Assembly: GCA_024707365.1 (NCBI GenBank)
Contig: JANPZV010000002.1
Location: 330,558-394,557 of the forward strand
DNA length: 64,000 nucleotides
Direction: 5' to 3'
Source of the DNA: Terricaulis sp.
Lineage (GTDB): Bacteria; Pseudomonadota; Alphaproteobacteria; Caulobacterales; Aquidulcibacteraceae
The translations under genes were made by a program, and so were the position numbers. The notes under the pieces were generated by a model. It was not told the origin of the DNA, did not search any database, and saw nothing but the letters and a program-made list of their open reading frames with translations. Shown piece by piece: positions 9,562 through 20,414 of this stretch (its first letter is position 1; each line of letters begins with the position of its first letter).

Positions 9562-11639
9562 GCACGCGCGCGGCCTCTGCGGCGCAATCATAGGTGTGAT
9601 CAATCACGCGGCAGAAATCGGGCCAACGATCTGTATCGCGCCAGTATTCAAGCAGGCCCGTATCGCGCACCACCGCAATGAAGCGCTTATCGCGATGCAG
9701 CGCGGTGAACGGCCCCATGAAAATAGAGGCGGTGCTCACGCCCGGGATGGCGAGATGGCCTTCGATCACCTCGAACGCCGCATCGACCTCGCCCGCCGTC
9801 GCCAGCACGGCGGCGACCGACATGCGGTTGATCTGACGCTGGCGGATCAGGTCACGCATGTTGAGCGCGGCGCGCCGCATTGCGGCGGAATCGCCGGCCA
9901 CGCGCGCGGTGAGAAAGGCGCGCCAATGGGCGCGGACACCCTGCTCAAGCCGGACCGGGGCGCGGTCCATGTCATCGAGCATGCCAAGCGCCTCGCGCGG
10001 ATCGGCGAGATAGGCGCTGTTGAAAAAGCGGTTGAACCAGCCTGTCGGCGAATTGGGCCAAACCCGATAATAGCGGGCGCGCAATTGATCTGTCTCGGCG
10101 CGGTGGCCGGCGGCGGCCAGGGCCGGGGTGAGGTTGATCAAAATTCTTGCGATAAAGGCTCGCGCGCCACCGCGCGCCGCAATGCGGCGACCGCACCCTG
10201 CATACGGCCGATATCCATATCGAGATAAGCTTGCGCCGCGTGCGCGGCGGCAAGATCGGGCTCCGCCGCCAAGGCGCTGTTAATCAGATCCTGGCGCGCG
10301 GCCCACGCGCCCATGGCCGGCAACAAGCTTGTTTCAGCGAGATAGCTTTCGCCGTTGTTGCGATCGAGCGCGCGCGCGCGCGCAGCGGCCTCGCGCACCT
10401 CTTCAGCGTAGGCGGCTTGTTCTTCTGGCGAGCCGAAAGCCGCGAACAGGCCGGCCGCCGTCGCGCGCATGGACCAGCCGCGTGAGAAACGCGGCGCGCG
10501 CTCCGTCACCTGGCGCGCGACCTGGAGGAAGCCTTCAAAGGTTTCATCCACCTTGGCGCTGCGCTCGCAGGCGCGCAGGTAAAGCGCGAGGGTTTGGGTG
10601 TCGATTTCCCCCGATTGCGGGCGGCGTGAGATCAACGCGCAGCTGAGCACATGGCCAAGATCGGCGGCGATCTGCTCGGGCAGATATTCGGCCTCCGCCG
10701 CAGGCCGCGCATATTCGGCGGACCAGAGCGCAACGCCCTCGCGCGTGTCGATGATCTGCGCGCTGGCGGCGACCATATCCCCGCTTGTGCGCAACGCCCC
10801 ATCGACCACAAAAGCAACGCCCCGCCGCGCCAGCGCGCGCGCCGGCGCCGCGAAAATCAGCCGCCTGCGCTGGCGGCACGGTTTGCAATTCGCTTTGGCT
10901 GATCGCCGAGACGATCCGGCTGGCGACGCCGCTCGCGAGCGGGGCAAGCGCGTCATCGCCCGGTGTCTCAAATTGCAGCACGGCCACGCGCTCGATCCGC
11001 GGCGCCAGCATGCCGGGGCCAAGCACGAGCGCGAGTGCGGCAAGGGCCGCAACCAAAGCGCCAAGCGCCGCCAATTTGCGTTTGTGCAGCCGCCAATCAA
11101 AGCCCGAGGGCGCCTTTCCAGGCGGCGCTGAGGCTGAACACCTCAATGCGCTCGCGCATCTTGTTCAGCTGCACGCCGCCGCGTGAAGCCAAACGCGCTG
11201 CGACCTCCGGCGGGGCTGCGTTTTTCACATCGGCTGAAACCAGCACCTCGCCCGGCTTGGCAAGGCCCTGCAGCCGCGCGGCGATATTGACGCCGCGCCC
11301 GAGCAAATCCTCATCCGGCGTCTGGGTGACTTGCCCAAGATGCACGCCGATGCGCACCGGCACGCGGTTGTTGGAGATTATTTCCTCAGCCGCCGCCAGC
11401 GCGCCGGGCGCGCCGCCAAATTCCAGCATGAAGCCGTCGCCGGCGGTGTTGAACACGCGCCCGCCATGGGCGGCGGCGGCGGCGCGGATGCGCTCGCTCA
11501 GCGCAGAGATTTCACGGATGGCGACCGATTCATCGATTTCGCTCTGGCGCGAATAGCCAGCCGCATCGATGGCCACGATCGCGGCCAGCCGCTTGGCCCC
11601 GGCGGGGCCTTCGGCTTCGGTTGGAACGTCCGTGTTCAA
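9533..11639 (-). CDS. Class III adenylate/guanylate cyclase with TolB-like and TPR regions (frameshifted)
   Basis: Multidomain signalling protein of about 700 residues. Residues about 13-180 form a class III nucleotide cyclase domain: metal-binding segment IVAIDAAGYSR, the turn NTAGDGFMLEF, and GRGVNIAARLQGLAKPGEVLVS. A transmembrane helix (AALGALVAALAALALVLGPG) follows, then a TolB/FlgO-like domain (RVAVLQFETPGDD) and TPR-like helices to the end. This layout is common in rhizobial and Caulobacter-type cyclases. Frames break near 11100, 10845 and 10142; all three joins read smoothly. The start is taken as TTG at 11639 behind GAGGGA; the longer upstream open frame overlaps the TonB-like gene. 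Confidence 0.75.
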
Positions 11640-11728
11640 GACGTGTCGGTCCCTCAAACGAACCGCGAAAAAGACCCCAATGCACCGCGAGGGGCAAGCG
11701 TCTTCGGATTTAAATCCGCGCGCGCGGG

Positions 11729-12094
11729 TCAAACCACGCGAAACGCCAGCGGAACGCGCAAGCGTCCGCCCTCCATGGGCACGCCATCGCGGGTCGCGGG
11801 GCGGACGCGCCAATGGCTTGATATTTCCAAAGCCGCTGCGCCAAAGCCCCAATCCGTCGGCGTTTCCTCGGCCACGTCGCAATCGAGCGTGGTGTCGAGA
11901 TTGACGATGCAATCCAACACGACGCGCCCATCAACGCCCTGCATGTTCGCCTCGTGCGGATAGTACCGCGCAAAGAGATCCGGGCTTGTGCGCACGATCC
12001 ATTCGGGATTGGCGAACACAGGCTCGCGCACCGCCGGGCTTGCGCATGCGCTCAGGCACAGCGCCAGCGCGCCGAAGAGCGCGCGAAAGCTCAC
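11729..12094 (-). CDS. TonB-C-like lipoprotein
   Basis: 121-residue predicted lipoprotein. The signal peptide ends in a lipobox-like LCLSAC, so the mature protein would be lipidated at Cys17. The rest resembles a TonB C-terminal domain ([21 protein letters not shown], then [20 protein letters not shown]), as found in energy transducers and in stand-alone periplasmic proteins. No transmembrane anchor or proline-rich stalk of a true TonB is present, so a structural or partner role is more likely. The GTG start at 12094 overlaps the gltX stop (GTGA), implying translational coupling. Confidence 0.7.
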   Translation of the reverse strand: MSFRALFGALALCLSACASPAVREPVFANPEWIVRTSPDLFARYYPHEANMQGVDGRVVLDCIVNLDTTLDCDVAEETPTDWGFGAAALEISSHWRVRPATRDGVPMEGGRLRVPLAFRVV

Positions 12095-13429
12095 GCCGCC
12101 TCGCCGTTGAGCCGCTTGCGCGCGCGGGCTTCGCCGATGAGCGGGAAGAGTGCGGCCATTTCCGGGCCGTGCTCGCGGCCCGTCAGCGCCTGGCGCAGCG
12201 GCATGAACAGGGCTTTGCCCTTGGCGCCGGTTTTTTCCTTCACCGCGTTGACGAAGGCTTGCCAGGTTTGGGCGTCGTAGGCGCCGGTGGGCAGAACCTC
12301 GGCGGCGGCGGCTGCGAAGGCCGCATCGGGCACGACAGGCTCAATCGGCCCATCGATGATCGCGGCCCATTCTTTCACATCCGGCAGCAGCACCAGATTG
12401 GCGCGCACCGCGTTCCAGAAATCGGGGCCCTTATCGGCGCCGAGCGCGGCGAGGCGTTCTTTCACCACCGCATAATCCAATTGGTGCAGCACAGCGGCGT
12501 TGACGCGCTTGAGCTCTTCGGGATCGAAGCGCGCGGGCGCGCGGCCGATTTTGTCGAAGGAAAATTCTTCGGCGAGCTGCGCCAGCGTCAGCCGCGCCTC
12601 GACCGGATCGGAGGTGCCGATTTTGGCGAGATGCGACAGCAGCGCCATCGGCTCATAGCCTTCCGCCGCCAATTCACCCACGCCGAGCGAGCCGATGCGC
12701 TTGGAGAGCGCCGCGCCGTCAGCGCCCACCAGCAGCGGGAAATGCCCGAATGCGGGCGCCGCCCCGCCCAGCGCTTCAAAGATTTCGATCTGCACGCCGG
12801 AATTGGTGACGTGATCTTCGCCGCGCACGATGTGGGTGATCTTGAAATCAATGTCATCGACCACGCTGGGCAGCGTGTAGAGGAAGGCGCCATCCTCGCG
12901 GATCAGCACCGGATCGGAGAGCGAGGCGGTATCGATCGATTGGGGCCCGCGCACCAGATCGTTCCATTCCTTGCGATCGCCGGAGAGCTTGAAGCGCCAA
13001 TGCGCCTTGCGCCCTTCGGCTTCCAGCCTGGCGCGATCTGCGTCGGTGAGCTTCAGCGCGGCGCGATCATAGACGGGCGGGCGGCCCGTCGCCTGGGCGA
13101 TCTTGCGCTTCGCGATCGAGCTCATCCTCGGTTTCATAGCACGGATAGATGAGGCTGGCGGCTTTGAGCTTGGCGGCGGCGGCTTCGTATTCGGCAAAGC
13201 GATGCGATTGGTTGGCGCGCGCATTCCAGGGCAGGCCAAGCCAGGCGAGATCGCTGACGATGCCATCCTCATATTCCTTGGTGGAGCGCGCGAGATCGGT
13301 GTCGTCGATGCGCAGCAGCACCTCTCCGCCCTGCCCCAGCGCGAACAGCCAGTTCATCAGCGCGGTGCGGACATTGCCGACATGGATCCGCCCAGTGGGC
13401 GAAGGCGCGAAACGGAGGCGGATGGACAT
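12091..13429 (-). CDS. gltX: Glutamate--tRNA ligase (frameshifted)
   Basis: Class Ib synthetase that charges tRNA-Glu, and in many alphaproteobacteria also tRNA-Gln before amidation. The N-terminus is [20 protein letters not shown] with the HIGH-like element HVGN; the KMSKS-like loop is ALSKRIGS. About 446 residues in total. The frame breaks near 13115: the first 104 codons end [11 protein letters not shown] and the rest resumes [14 protein letters not shown], the family's usual continuation. Because the gene is normally essential, the break is probably a sequencing error. The stop overlaps the next start by 4 nt. A second gltX paralogue is common in the group, so this copy's tRNA specificity cannot be read from sequence alone. 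Confidence 0.9.
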
Positions 13430-13557
13430 TCGGTTGGACTCTGTGGGCGGGAAGCGCCGGGTTATGCGTCCGCGCCGGGGCTTAGTCCAGGGCCGGCGCC
13501 GGCTTGGATATGCCTCCGCCCCGCTTTAGGGTGCCCGGAAAAGGAAGGGACGCCCCA

Positions 13558-14562
13558 ATGGCCATCACCGCACGCGAAATCCTGCTGAAAAGCCGCCCCG
13601 AAGGCATGCCGCGGGCGGAGAATTTCGAGCTGGTCACGGTCGAACTCGACAGCCCCGGCCCCGGCGAAGTGCTGGTGCGCAACGAATGGATGTCGGTCGA
13701 CCCTTACATGCGCGGGCGCATGTATGACCGGCCAAGCTATGTGCCGCCGTTTGAACTGGGCAAAGCGCTGCAAGGCGGGGCCGTGGGGCGCGTGGTGGAA
13801 TCCGGCGACGAACGCTTTGCGCCCGGCGATCTGGTGGAGTCCATGTTCGGCTGGCGCGAGGCCTATATCGCGCCCGCGCCAATGCTGACGAAACTGCCGG
13901 ATGTGGGCGCGCCGCCGCAGGCGTTTTTGGGCGTGCTCGGCATGCCGGGGATGACGGCCTATACCGGCTTTCACCGCATCGGCGCGCCGAAGGAAGGCGA
14001 CGTTGTGTTTGTGTCCGGCGCGGGCGGGGCCGTGGGCTCAAGCGTGTGCCAGATTGCGAAAATTCGCGGCTGCACGGTGATCGCTTCGGCGGGCTCGGAT
14101 GAAAAGCTTGAATGGCTCAAAAGCGTCGGCGTTGATGAGGTGGTCAATTATAAAAAGACGCCTGATCTGTTGAAGGCGGTGCAAGCGGCCGCGCCCAAGG
14201 GCGTGGACATCTATTTCGACAATGTGGGCGGCGATCATTTGGAGGTGGCGCTTGAAGTGGCGCGGCCGTTCGCGCGCTTTATCGAGTGCGGCATGATCGC
14301 GATCTATAATGACGCCGAGCCCAAGCCCGGCCCGCGCAACATGGCTTACGTGGTGGGCAAGCGCATCAAGATGCAGGGCTTTATCGTGTTCGATTTCATC
14401 GACATGAAAGAGCAATTCTTCGCCGATATGAGCCAATGGGTGCGCGAGGGGCGGATCAAATGGCAAGAAACGGTTGAAATTGGCGTTGAAAACGCGCCTA
14501 AGGCGTTCCTCCAATTGTTCAGCGGCGGCAATGCCGGCAAAATGCTCGTGAAACTCGATTGA
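13558..14562 (+). CDS. NADP-dependent oxidoreductase, CurA / leukotriene B4 dehydrogenase family
   Basis: 334-residue medium-chain reductase without zinc, acting on alpha,beta-unsaturated ketones or aldehydes with NADPH in characterised relatives. The N-terminal GroES-like domain includes SVDPYMRGRM, the family signature; the nucleotide-binding motif is SGAGGAVGSSVCQIAK. The FDNVGGDHLEVAL segment and the C-terminal GGNAGKMLVKL are also typical. The start at 13558 is preceded by AAGGAAGGGA; the upstream in-frame ATG at 13504 gives an atypical extension. The next gene starts two bases after the stop, so the two are probably co-transcribed. Substrate unknown. Confidence 0.88.
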   Translation: MAITAREILLKSRPEGMPRAENFELVTVELDSPGPGEVLVRNEWMSVDPYMRGRMYDRPSYVPPFELGKALQGGAVGRVVESGDERFAPGDLVESMFGWREAYIAPAPMLTKLPDVGAPPQAFLGVLGMPGMTAYTGFHRIGAPKEGDVVFVSGAGGAVGSSVCQIAKIRGCTVIASAGSDEKLEWLKSVGVDEVVNYKKTPDLLKAVQAAAPKGVDIYFDNVGGDHLEVALEVARPFARFIECGMIAIYNDAEPKPGPRNMAYVVGKRIKMQGFIVFDFIDMKEQFFADMSQWVREGRIKWQETVEIGVENAPKAFLQLFSGGNAGKMLVKLD

Positions 14563-14563
14563 T

Positions 14564-15449
14564 ATGAACCCGCGTCTTTTCCAAGCGTACATCATGGTGG
14601 ATTGGAGCGCCGCTTCCAAACCCACCACAGGCCCCGATTCGGTTTGGATCGGGGTGATGAAGCGCAATGTGCGTTTTCAGATGGCGTTCGAGGCGTTCAA
14701 TCCCGCAACGCGCGCGGAGGCCGAAAAGCTGCTGGACGCGCAGCTGGCCGAGCTTTCGCGCAAGAGCGAGCGCGTGCTGGTTGGGTTTGATTTCCCGCTG
14801 GGCTTTCCGCGCGGCACGGCGGCGGCGCTGAAACTCGATGGCGCGCCCTGGCGGGCGCTGATCGATTTCGTCGCCAAGGAAGTCAAAGATAAAGCCGATA
14901 ACACCAACAACCGTTTCCAAGTCGGCGCCAAGATGAACCGGCTGATGACGGGCGAGGCGTTTCCGTTCTGGGGCGCGCCGGCGCGCGATACGCAAACCAT
15001 GCTTTCGGCCAAGCGCGTGCGCGAGCACACAGAGGGCGATCTGCCGGAATTCCGCTATGCCGAGGAAAGCGCCAAGGGGCGCCTCTTCGATCTGGAAGCT
15101 TTATTATCAAGGCTCCGTCGGCGGGCAGGCGCTGACGGGGCTGCCGGTGGTGAAGCGGCTGGCGGCGAAGCGGCCGACGAAACTCTGGCCGTTTGAAACC
15201 GGCTGGGGCCCGCTGGCGCAGAGCGATCTCGAAGAAACCGAAGCGGTGTTCGCGGAAATCTATCCTTCCGCGCTCGCCCCCAAGCCAAAGCCCGGCGAAA
15301 CCAAGGATGCGGCCCAAGTGCGCGCCGCGTGCGAGCATTTCAATGCGCGTGACGAAAAAGGCCAGCTTGGCGCCCTCTTCGGGCCAGCGGGCGATGATCC
15401 GCGCCGCGCGGTGATCGAAGCCGAGGAAGGCTGGATTTTAGGGGCTTAG
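14564..15449 (+). CDS. Conserved hypothetical protein, DUF429 / RNase H-fold-like (frameshifted)
   Basis: I recognise the family but not a proven function. Homologues start with a MVDWSAASKP-type stretch and are often auto-named cobalamin biosynthesis CbiG or molybdopterin proteins without evidence. The pattern of a DWSA motif, a later GFDFPLGFPRG and a terminal acidic segment suggests an RNase H-like fold related to DUF429. The frame breaks near 15085: the first part ends EESAKGR and the second reads SSIWKLYYQGSVGGQALTG, a conserved block. Total about 295 residues. It probably forms an operon with the oxidoreductase just upstream and overlaps the convergent MATE gene by 12 bp. Confidence 0.5.
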
Positions 15450-16791
15450 GCTTGGGTCAAGCGTTTGCGGCGCGGGCAATACGCCCGAGCGCGCAAGCGC
15501 CTGCCAGCGCGCCAGCAAAATCCCGAACGACAAAACGCTCGACCAGAAGATGGCGAGGATGAGCCCGGCCACGCCCATGCCCTGATGCTCGGCCAGCCAA
15601 TAGCCCAGAAGCGGCATGACGATGGCGTAAGAGAGGATGTGGCTGAACGTGGGAAACCAATTATCGCCGCGCGCGCGCAAGGCGGAGGCGGCCACCACCT
15701 GCCCCGCCATCGGAGCCAGCACCAAGGCGCAGGCCCACATCAAGCCGGCGATCAAAGCGGCGAGTTCAAGATCGGCGGTGTAGGCGCGGCCGATCGGGCT
15801 GGCGAAGATCAAGATCACCGCCGCCGCGATCAGCATGGCGATGGTGTTGAGGCCAAGCCCTGTCCAGCCCGCACGCGCGGCGTCCTGCGGGGCGCGGCGG
15901 CCCACCGCTTCTGACACAAGCACCGCGCTGGCCGCGCCCACGCCCATGGCGATCATGAACACCAGCGCCATCACGTTGAGCAAAATCTGATAGCCGGAAA
16001 CGGCCTCCGCGCCGATGCGCCCGGCGATCACCGTCATGGCCGAAAACGCGCCGGCTTCCACCGCCTGGCTCACGGCGGCGGCGATGCCGACAGCGAACAG
16101 CGAACGGTAGCTCGGCCCTTTGCCGCCAAGCTTGCGCACGCCGTAATAGGCGCCATCGCGCAAAAACCAGATGGCGGCGAGGATCGCCACGGCCAGGAAA
16201 ATGCGCGCGCCCACTGTCGCCCAGGCCGAGCCCACCGCGCCATGCTCAGGCACGAGCCAGAGATTGAGCACGAGGTTGAGAATGTTCGCCGCCCACATCA
16301 CCGCGGTGGAGATCACCGGCTTTTTGATCGCTTCAAGAAAGAAGGTGCCGGCGATGTAAATGAGATGCAGCGGGATCGAGACGGCGAGCACGCTCATCAC
16401 CACCGCCGAAGGGCCGGCAAGCTCGGGCGCGATGCCGAAGGTGAGGAAGAGGTTTTCGCCCCAGGCCGCCATCGCCACAGCGGCGATGATCCCCGTCCGC
16501 GATCGCGATGATGAGGCCGCGCCGCAGCGCCATGCCCGCGCCTTGCGGGGCGCCCTCGCCCATGGCGCGCGCGGCCAGCACTTGCACGCCTTGCAACAGG
16601 CCGATGCCAGCGACGAGAAACACCGCCGTCGGCGCCCAGCCGAGCGCCTGGTGCGGCAATTCGGCCGGCGCAAGCTGGCCCACCGCGATCACGTCCACCA
16701 GCGCCATGGTGATGATGCCCAGGCGCGCGAGCGCAACCGGGCCCGCAAGCCGCAACGTATCGATGATATAAGGGCGTGAAGCGGCGGCCAT
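15438..16791 (-). CDS. MATE family efflux transporter (frameshifted)
   Basis: Integral membrane protein of about 450 residues with twelve predicted helices in two homologous halves, as in NorM-type drug/sodium antiporters. Recognisable stretches are the N-terminal RLAGPVALARLGIITMALVDVIAVGQLAP and, in the second half, SGYQILLNVMALVFMIAMGVG. The frame breaks near 16494: an extra G in a G run of the coding strand (GACGGGGATC) interrupts an otherwise continuous protein. Substrate cannot be inferred. It stands alone, about 40 bp after the stop of the upstream membrane-protein gene. Confidence 0.85.
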
Positions 16792-16832
16792 GGGAGCGCG
16801 GGTTTACGCGGAGCCTTGAGGGCCGTCCAGCC

Positions 16833-17642
16833 TCAGCCTGGTTTGATGCGCCGGTAAAGCGCGGCTGAAAGCGCGGCCTCCAGCGCGCCATAGAGCGCGA
16901 TCTGCGCAAACAGCCCGATGGCGAAAAACAGCAAAAACAATCCGGGATTGGCCTGCACCTGCGCCAGCAGCGCGGCCGCATCACTGGTGTTGAAGCCGAA
17001 CGCAACCGCGAGCAATGATTGCAGCGCCCAAACCAGCACCAGCGCCGGCAAAAGCAGCATGAGGCGCGCGCCCATGATTTTCAGCGTATGCCCGCGTGTT
17101 AAGCGCCAGCTATCGAATGCGCGCACGCGGCCTTCAACAACGCTTGCCGGCGCGGCGAGGTAAAAGCGCGTGGTGATGTAGAAAATCAGCGCCGCCCCGA
17201 TCGCCAAGGCGATGGAGGCCACGTGCGGCTGGGATTCGACGGCGCGGTTGAAGATGGCGGTTAGTTGCTCCTGGTTTTCGCCGGCGGCGCGCGCCTCATC
17301 CGCAAACGGCGCAATCAGCACCATCATCGCGCCATAGACGCCGGCAATGATGATGAAGCCAATCACCAGCCCCACCATGGCCATGGCCGCGCCCACGCGC
17401 CCGGCATCGCCCAGGAGCCGCGCCCGCACCGCCGCCGCGCCATTGAACGCCGCCGAAATCAGCGCGGTATGGCAGGTGACAAGCACCACAAAAATCGCCA
17501 GCAGCGCGAGCGGGCCAAGCACGGCCCCCACCATCGCCGCCAAAGCGCCGGCGCCCGCCACGATCAGCACGAAACGCCCCAGCGCCCGCGCCGTGCGCAA
17601 AGCTTCGCCGACGCTGTCTTTGATGGAAATCGGTGTGCTCAT
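16833..17642 (-). CDS. Polytopic membrane protein of unknown function
   Basis: 269 residues with about six predicted transmembrane segments, among them FVLIVAGAGALAAMVGAVLG, LAIFVVLVTCHTALISAAF and ALIFYITTRFYLAAPASVV. The layout resembles glycerophosphodiester-phosphodiesterase membrane-domain or DUF-type proteins of alphaproteobacteria, but I do not recognise a specific family. The start at 17642 (MSTPISIKD) is chosen because the upstream open frame reads into the neighbouring repeat. The start codon lies about 45 bp from palindromic repeat unit A (17688-17762), which sits between this gene and the end of the TonB-like gene. Confidence 0.6.
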   Translation of the reverse strand: MSTPISIKDSVGEALRTARALGRFVLIVAGAGALAAMVGAVLGPLALLAIFVVLVTCHTALISAAFNGAAAVRARLLGDAGRVGAAMAMVGLVIGFIIIAGVYGAMMVLIAPFADEARAAGENQEQLTAIFNRAVESQPHVASIALAIGAALIFYITTRFYLAAPASVVEGRVRAFDSWRLTRGHTLKIMGARLMLLLPALVLVWALQSLLAVAFGFNTSDAAALLAQVQANPGLFLLFFAIGLFAQIALYGALEAALSAALYRRIKPG

Positions 17643-17687
17643 CGGCCCGGTCTGCCACGGATGGCGCGGGCGGATCAATGGCGGCAA

Positions 17688-17762
17688 AAGCGTCTTTGAC
17701 GGGCTTAAATGCGACATGGCGGCCGATCCATCGTGCGGGCCGCATTTAAGTCCCGACGCTTT
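17688..17762 (-). repeat. Modular palindromic repeat, unit A only (copy 1)
   Basis: 75-bp element forming a long hairpin. Read on the minus strand it begins AAGCGTCGGGACTTAAATGC and closes with the complementary arm ending GACGCTT, with a small bulge in the right arm. The loop contains CACGATGGATC, shared with the copy at 53097. This copy lacks unit B. It overlaps the 3' end of the gene at 17705-18940 and provides its last codons and stop. Confidence 0.85.
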
Positions 17763-18940
17763 AGCCAAGGCTGAACGAAACCGGGACAAGCAAATGCATG
17801 TCCATACGGCAGTTTGCCGGGGAAGTCTTCTTGCCGCACGACCGTCCAGCGGTTCCTCGAATTGTTGATCGCCTGCGCAAATGCATCGTCGCCGATCACC
17901 GCCACCGCGCGGGTCTGGATCACCTCGCCGGCCGCGTTGATCGATACGCGCATCGTCAGCCCCGCAAGCGCCCCCTGATCCAGCGCGCGCGCCGGATAGA
18001 GCGAGGCCAAATTGCCCCGGCCATGGCGCAGGGAGACAAAACAGCGCGGCTGGCCCGCCTCGATCGGCGCGGCCACCTCCATCGCGCCATCGGCGTCACC
18101 TTCAGCCTCGGTATATTCGGGCACGTTCATGCGATCGGTGCGCGCCTTTGCGCGCAGCGCCGCGCGCCAGGCCAGCGCCTCGGCCAGCGCAGATTGCGCC
18201 AGCGACATTTCCCCCGATGGCGGATCGACAACGGCGAGCGGCTGCAGCAGCAGCACCGCTTCGCTCAATTCGCGCCAGGCATATTCGAGCCCATCTACGC
18301 TGAGCGTTCCCCGACGCGCGCGCGTGCGATTCAAATCTTCGAGCATGGCCGCCGCGGCCGCGCCAACCTGCGCCCGCGCCCGCGCGTACGCCTCAGGGTA
18401 GCGCGAGCTGCCGGCATAATCGGCGGCGATGGACCAGCCCTCGCGCGCCAGCGCGAATTGGCTTTCACCGAGGGCGAAGATGCCGAGCTCAAGCGCCGCG
18501 TCGTAGATTTCCTCGCCCGGAACGCCAGCGGCGGGCGCCGCCTCCAGCGCTGCGCTCAGCCGTTCGGCGTCGCGGCCAAGCTTGAGATCGGCGCGGCCGA
18601 TCAGAAGCTGCGGCAGGACGGGAGAAAAGCCCGCGGCCGCTTCATCAGCCGCCGCCAAATCCGCCGCCCGCTGCGCCGCCGCCGCCGCGCCTGCGGCGTC
18701 ATCATTGATGAAACGGGCGGTGGCGAGGTTCATCGCGAGCGCGGCCGTGGCGCCGCCATCACCGTCGCGCGCTTCGGAGGCCGCCAGCGCGGCTTCCGCT
18801 TGCCGCGCCGCCTCGGGCAGATCGCCGCGCTCAAGCGCCGCTTGGTAGGCGCGGTAATGGGCGGTTACGGGATTGGGGGTTTGCGCGGCGGCGCCGGCGC
18901 ACGCGGCCCAGATCAGCACAACAGCCGCCAGCCGCTTCAT
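17705..18940 (-). CDS. Secreted protein with TonB-C-like C-terminal region; tail encoded by a repeat
   Basis: 411 residues. A signal peptide (MKRLAAVVLIWAACAGAAAQ) is followed by a helical, alanine-rich region that looks like degenerate TPRs (residues about 25-240). A C-terminal block, GLTMRVSINAAGEVIQTRAV, resembles TonB C-terminal domains. Homologues in Hyphomonadaceae-like genomes are uncharacterised. The last 19 codons (from LKRRDLNA to the stop) are encoded by palindromic repeat unit A, so the original stop was probably displaced by insertion of the element. A much longer open frame extends upstream opposite trmFO but is antisense shadow; the start at 18940 is set by the signal peptide. 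Confidence 0.65.
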   Translation of the reverse strand: MKRLAAVVLIWAACAGAAAQTPNPVTAHYRAYQAALERGDLPEAARQAEAALAASEARDGDGGATAALAMNLATARFINDDAAGAAAAAQRAADLAAADEAAAGFSPVLPQLLIGRADLKLGRDAERLSAALEAAPAAGVPGEEIYDAALELGIFALGESQFALAREGWSIAADYAGSSRYPEAYARARAQVGAAAAAMLEDLNRTRARRGTLSVDGLEYAWRELSEAVLLLQPLAVVDPPSGEMSLAQSALAEALAWRAALRAKARTDRMNVPEYTEAEGDADGAMEVAAPIEAGQPRCFVSLRHGRGNLASLYPARALDQGALAGLTMRVSINAAGEVIQTRAVAVIGDDAFAQAINNSRNRWTVVRQEDFPGKLPYGHAFACPGFVQPWLKRRDLNAARTMDRPPCRI

Positions 18941-18983
18941 ATCGCCACTCCCGCTACATCCTTGGGCTGAGTATGAGTGCGCA

Positions 18984-20377
18984 ATGAGTAAAACGCCATC
19001 CCCGTTTTCGTCGTCGGCGCCGGCATGGCCGGATCGGAGGCGGCCTGGGCGCTGGCCCAGGCGGGCGTGCCGGTGGCGCTCTATGAAATGCGCCCGGTGC
19101 GGAAAACCGACGCGCACCATACCGATAAGTTCGCCGAGCTGGTTTGCTCCAATTCGTTTCGCTCCGATGATTGGCGCGGCAATGCGGTGGGGCTGCTGCA
19201 TGAGGAAATGCGCCGGCTTGGCTCGCTGGTGATGCAGAGCGCCCTGCCCGCCCAAGTGCCCGCCGGCAGCGCGCTGGCGGTGGATCGGGACGTGTTCGCC
19301 GATGCGGTGACGGCGGCGCTGATGAGCCATCCGCTGATCGAGGTGCGGCGGCAGGAAGTGCCTGCGCTGGATGCGCTGCTCAACGATGCGGACACGCGCG
19401 TGATCTTCGCCACCGGGCCGCTGACCTCGCCGGCGCTGGCGGATTCCATCCGCGCCATGACCGGCGAAGACAGCCTCGCCTTCTTCGACGCCATCGCGCC
19501 GATCGTGCACGCCGATTCGATCAATTTCGACATCGCCTGGAAACAATCGCGCTACGACAAGGAAGGCCCCGGCGGCGATAAGGCCGCTTACGTCAATTGC
19601 CCGATGGATCAGGGCCAATACGAAGCCTTCATCGCCGCGCTGAACGATGGCGAGAAAACCGAATTCCGCGAATGGGAAAAGTCGACGCCCTATTTTGAAG
19701 GCTGCCTGCCGATCGAGGTGATGGCCGCGCGCGGGCCGGAAACATTGCGCTTTGGGCCGATGAAGCCGGTGGGCCTCATGGATGCGCGCGTGGGCAAGCG
19801 GCCATATGCTGTGGTGCAGCTTCGGCAAGACAACAAGCTTGGCACGCTGTTCAACATCGTGGGCTTTCAGACCAAGCTGAAATACGGCGCGCAGGAAAAG
19901 ATTTTCCGCATGATCCCTGGGCTTGAGAACGCGCGGTTTGCAAGGCTTGGCGGCATACACCGCAATACGTTCCTCAATTCACCGCGCCTGCTGGATGCGT
20001 CGCTGCGTTTGAAAAGCGAACCGCGCGTGCGCTTTGCGGGGCAAGTGACGGGCGTTGAGGGCTATGTCGAAAGCGCGGCCATGGGGATGATGGCGGGCCG
20101 CTTCGCCGCGGCCGAGCGCCTGGGCAAGCCGCTTGAGCCGCCGCCGCCCACCACCGCGTTCGGCGCATTGCTCGCGCACGTCACCGGCGGGCATGTCAGT
20201 GACGGCAAGGGCTCGTTTCAGCCGATGAACGTGAATTTCGGTTTGTTTCCGCCGATTGAAGCGCCGACGCATGGGCCGGATGGGAAGAAGCTGAAAGGCG
20301 AAGAACGCGGCCGGGCGAAAAAGCTGGCGCTGGCGGAACGGGCGTTGGGGGATTTGGCGGGGTGGCTGGGAAGCTGA
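18984..20377 (+). CDS. trmFO: Methylenetetrahydrofolate--tRNA-(uracil-54) methyltransferase (frameshift near start)
   Basis: Folate- and FAD-dependent enzyme that methylates U54 in the T-loop of tRNAs. Most of the protein is one open frame of 450 residues with family landmarks: the [27 protein letters not shown] block, the [13 protein letters not shown] stretch and the C-terminal [11 protein letters not shown]. The FAD-binding N-terminus is split: ATG at 18984 encodes MSKTP, and the expected [11 protein letters not shown] continues one base over, so a base is missing near 18997. The correct product is about 464 residues. It stands as a single gene ending at a bidirectional hairpin before thiG. 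Confidence 0.93.
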
Positions 20378-20414
20378 TCGCTCCTGTTGGCGAGGGAGCC
20401 ATCCCCTCACCCTG

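Noticed and set aside
17705-19960. 751-aa minus-strand frame as one protein
   Set aside because: The first 340 residues are antisense to trmFO; the signal peptide sets the true start at 18,940.
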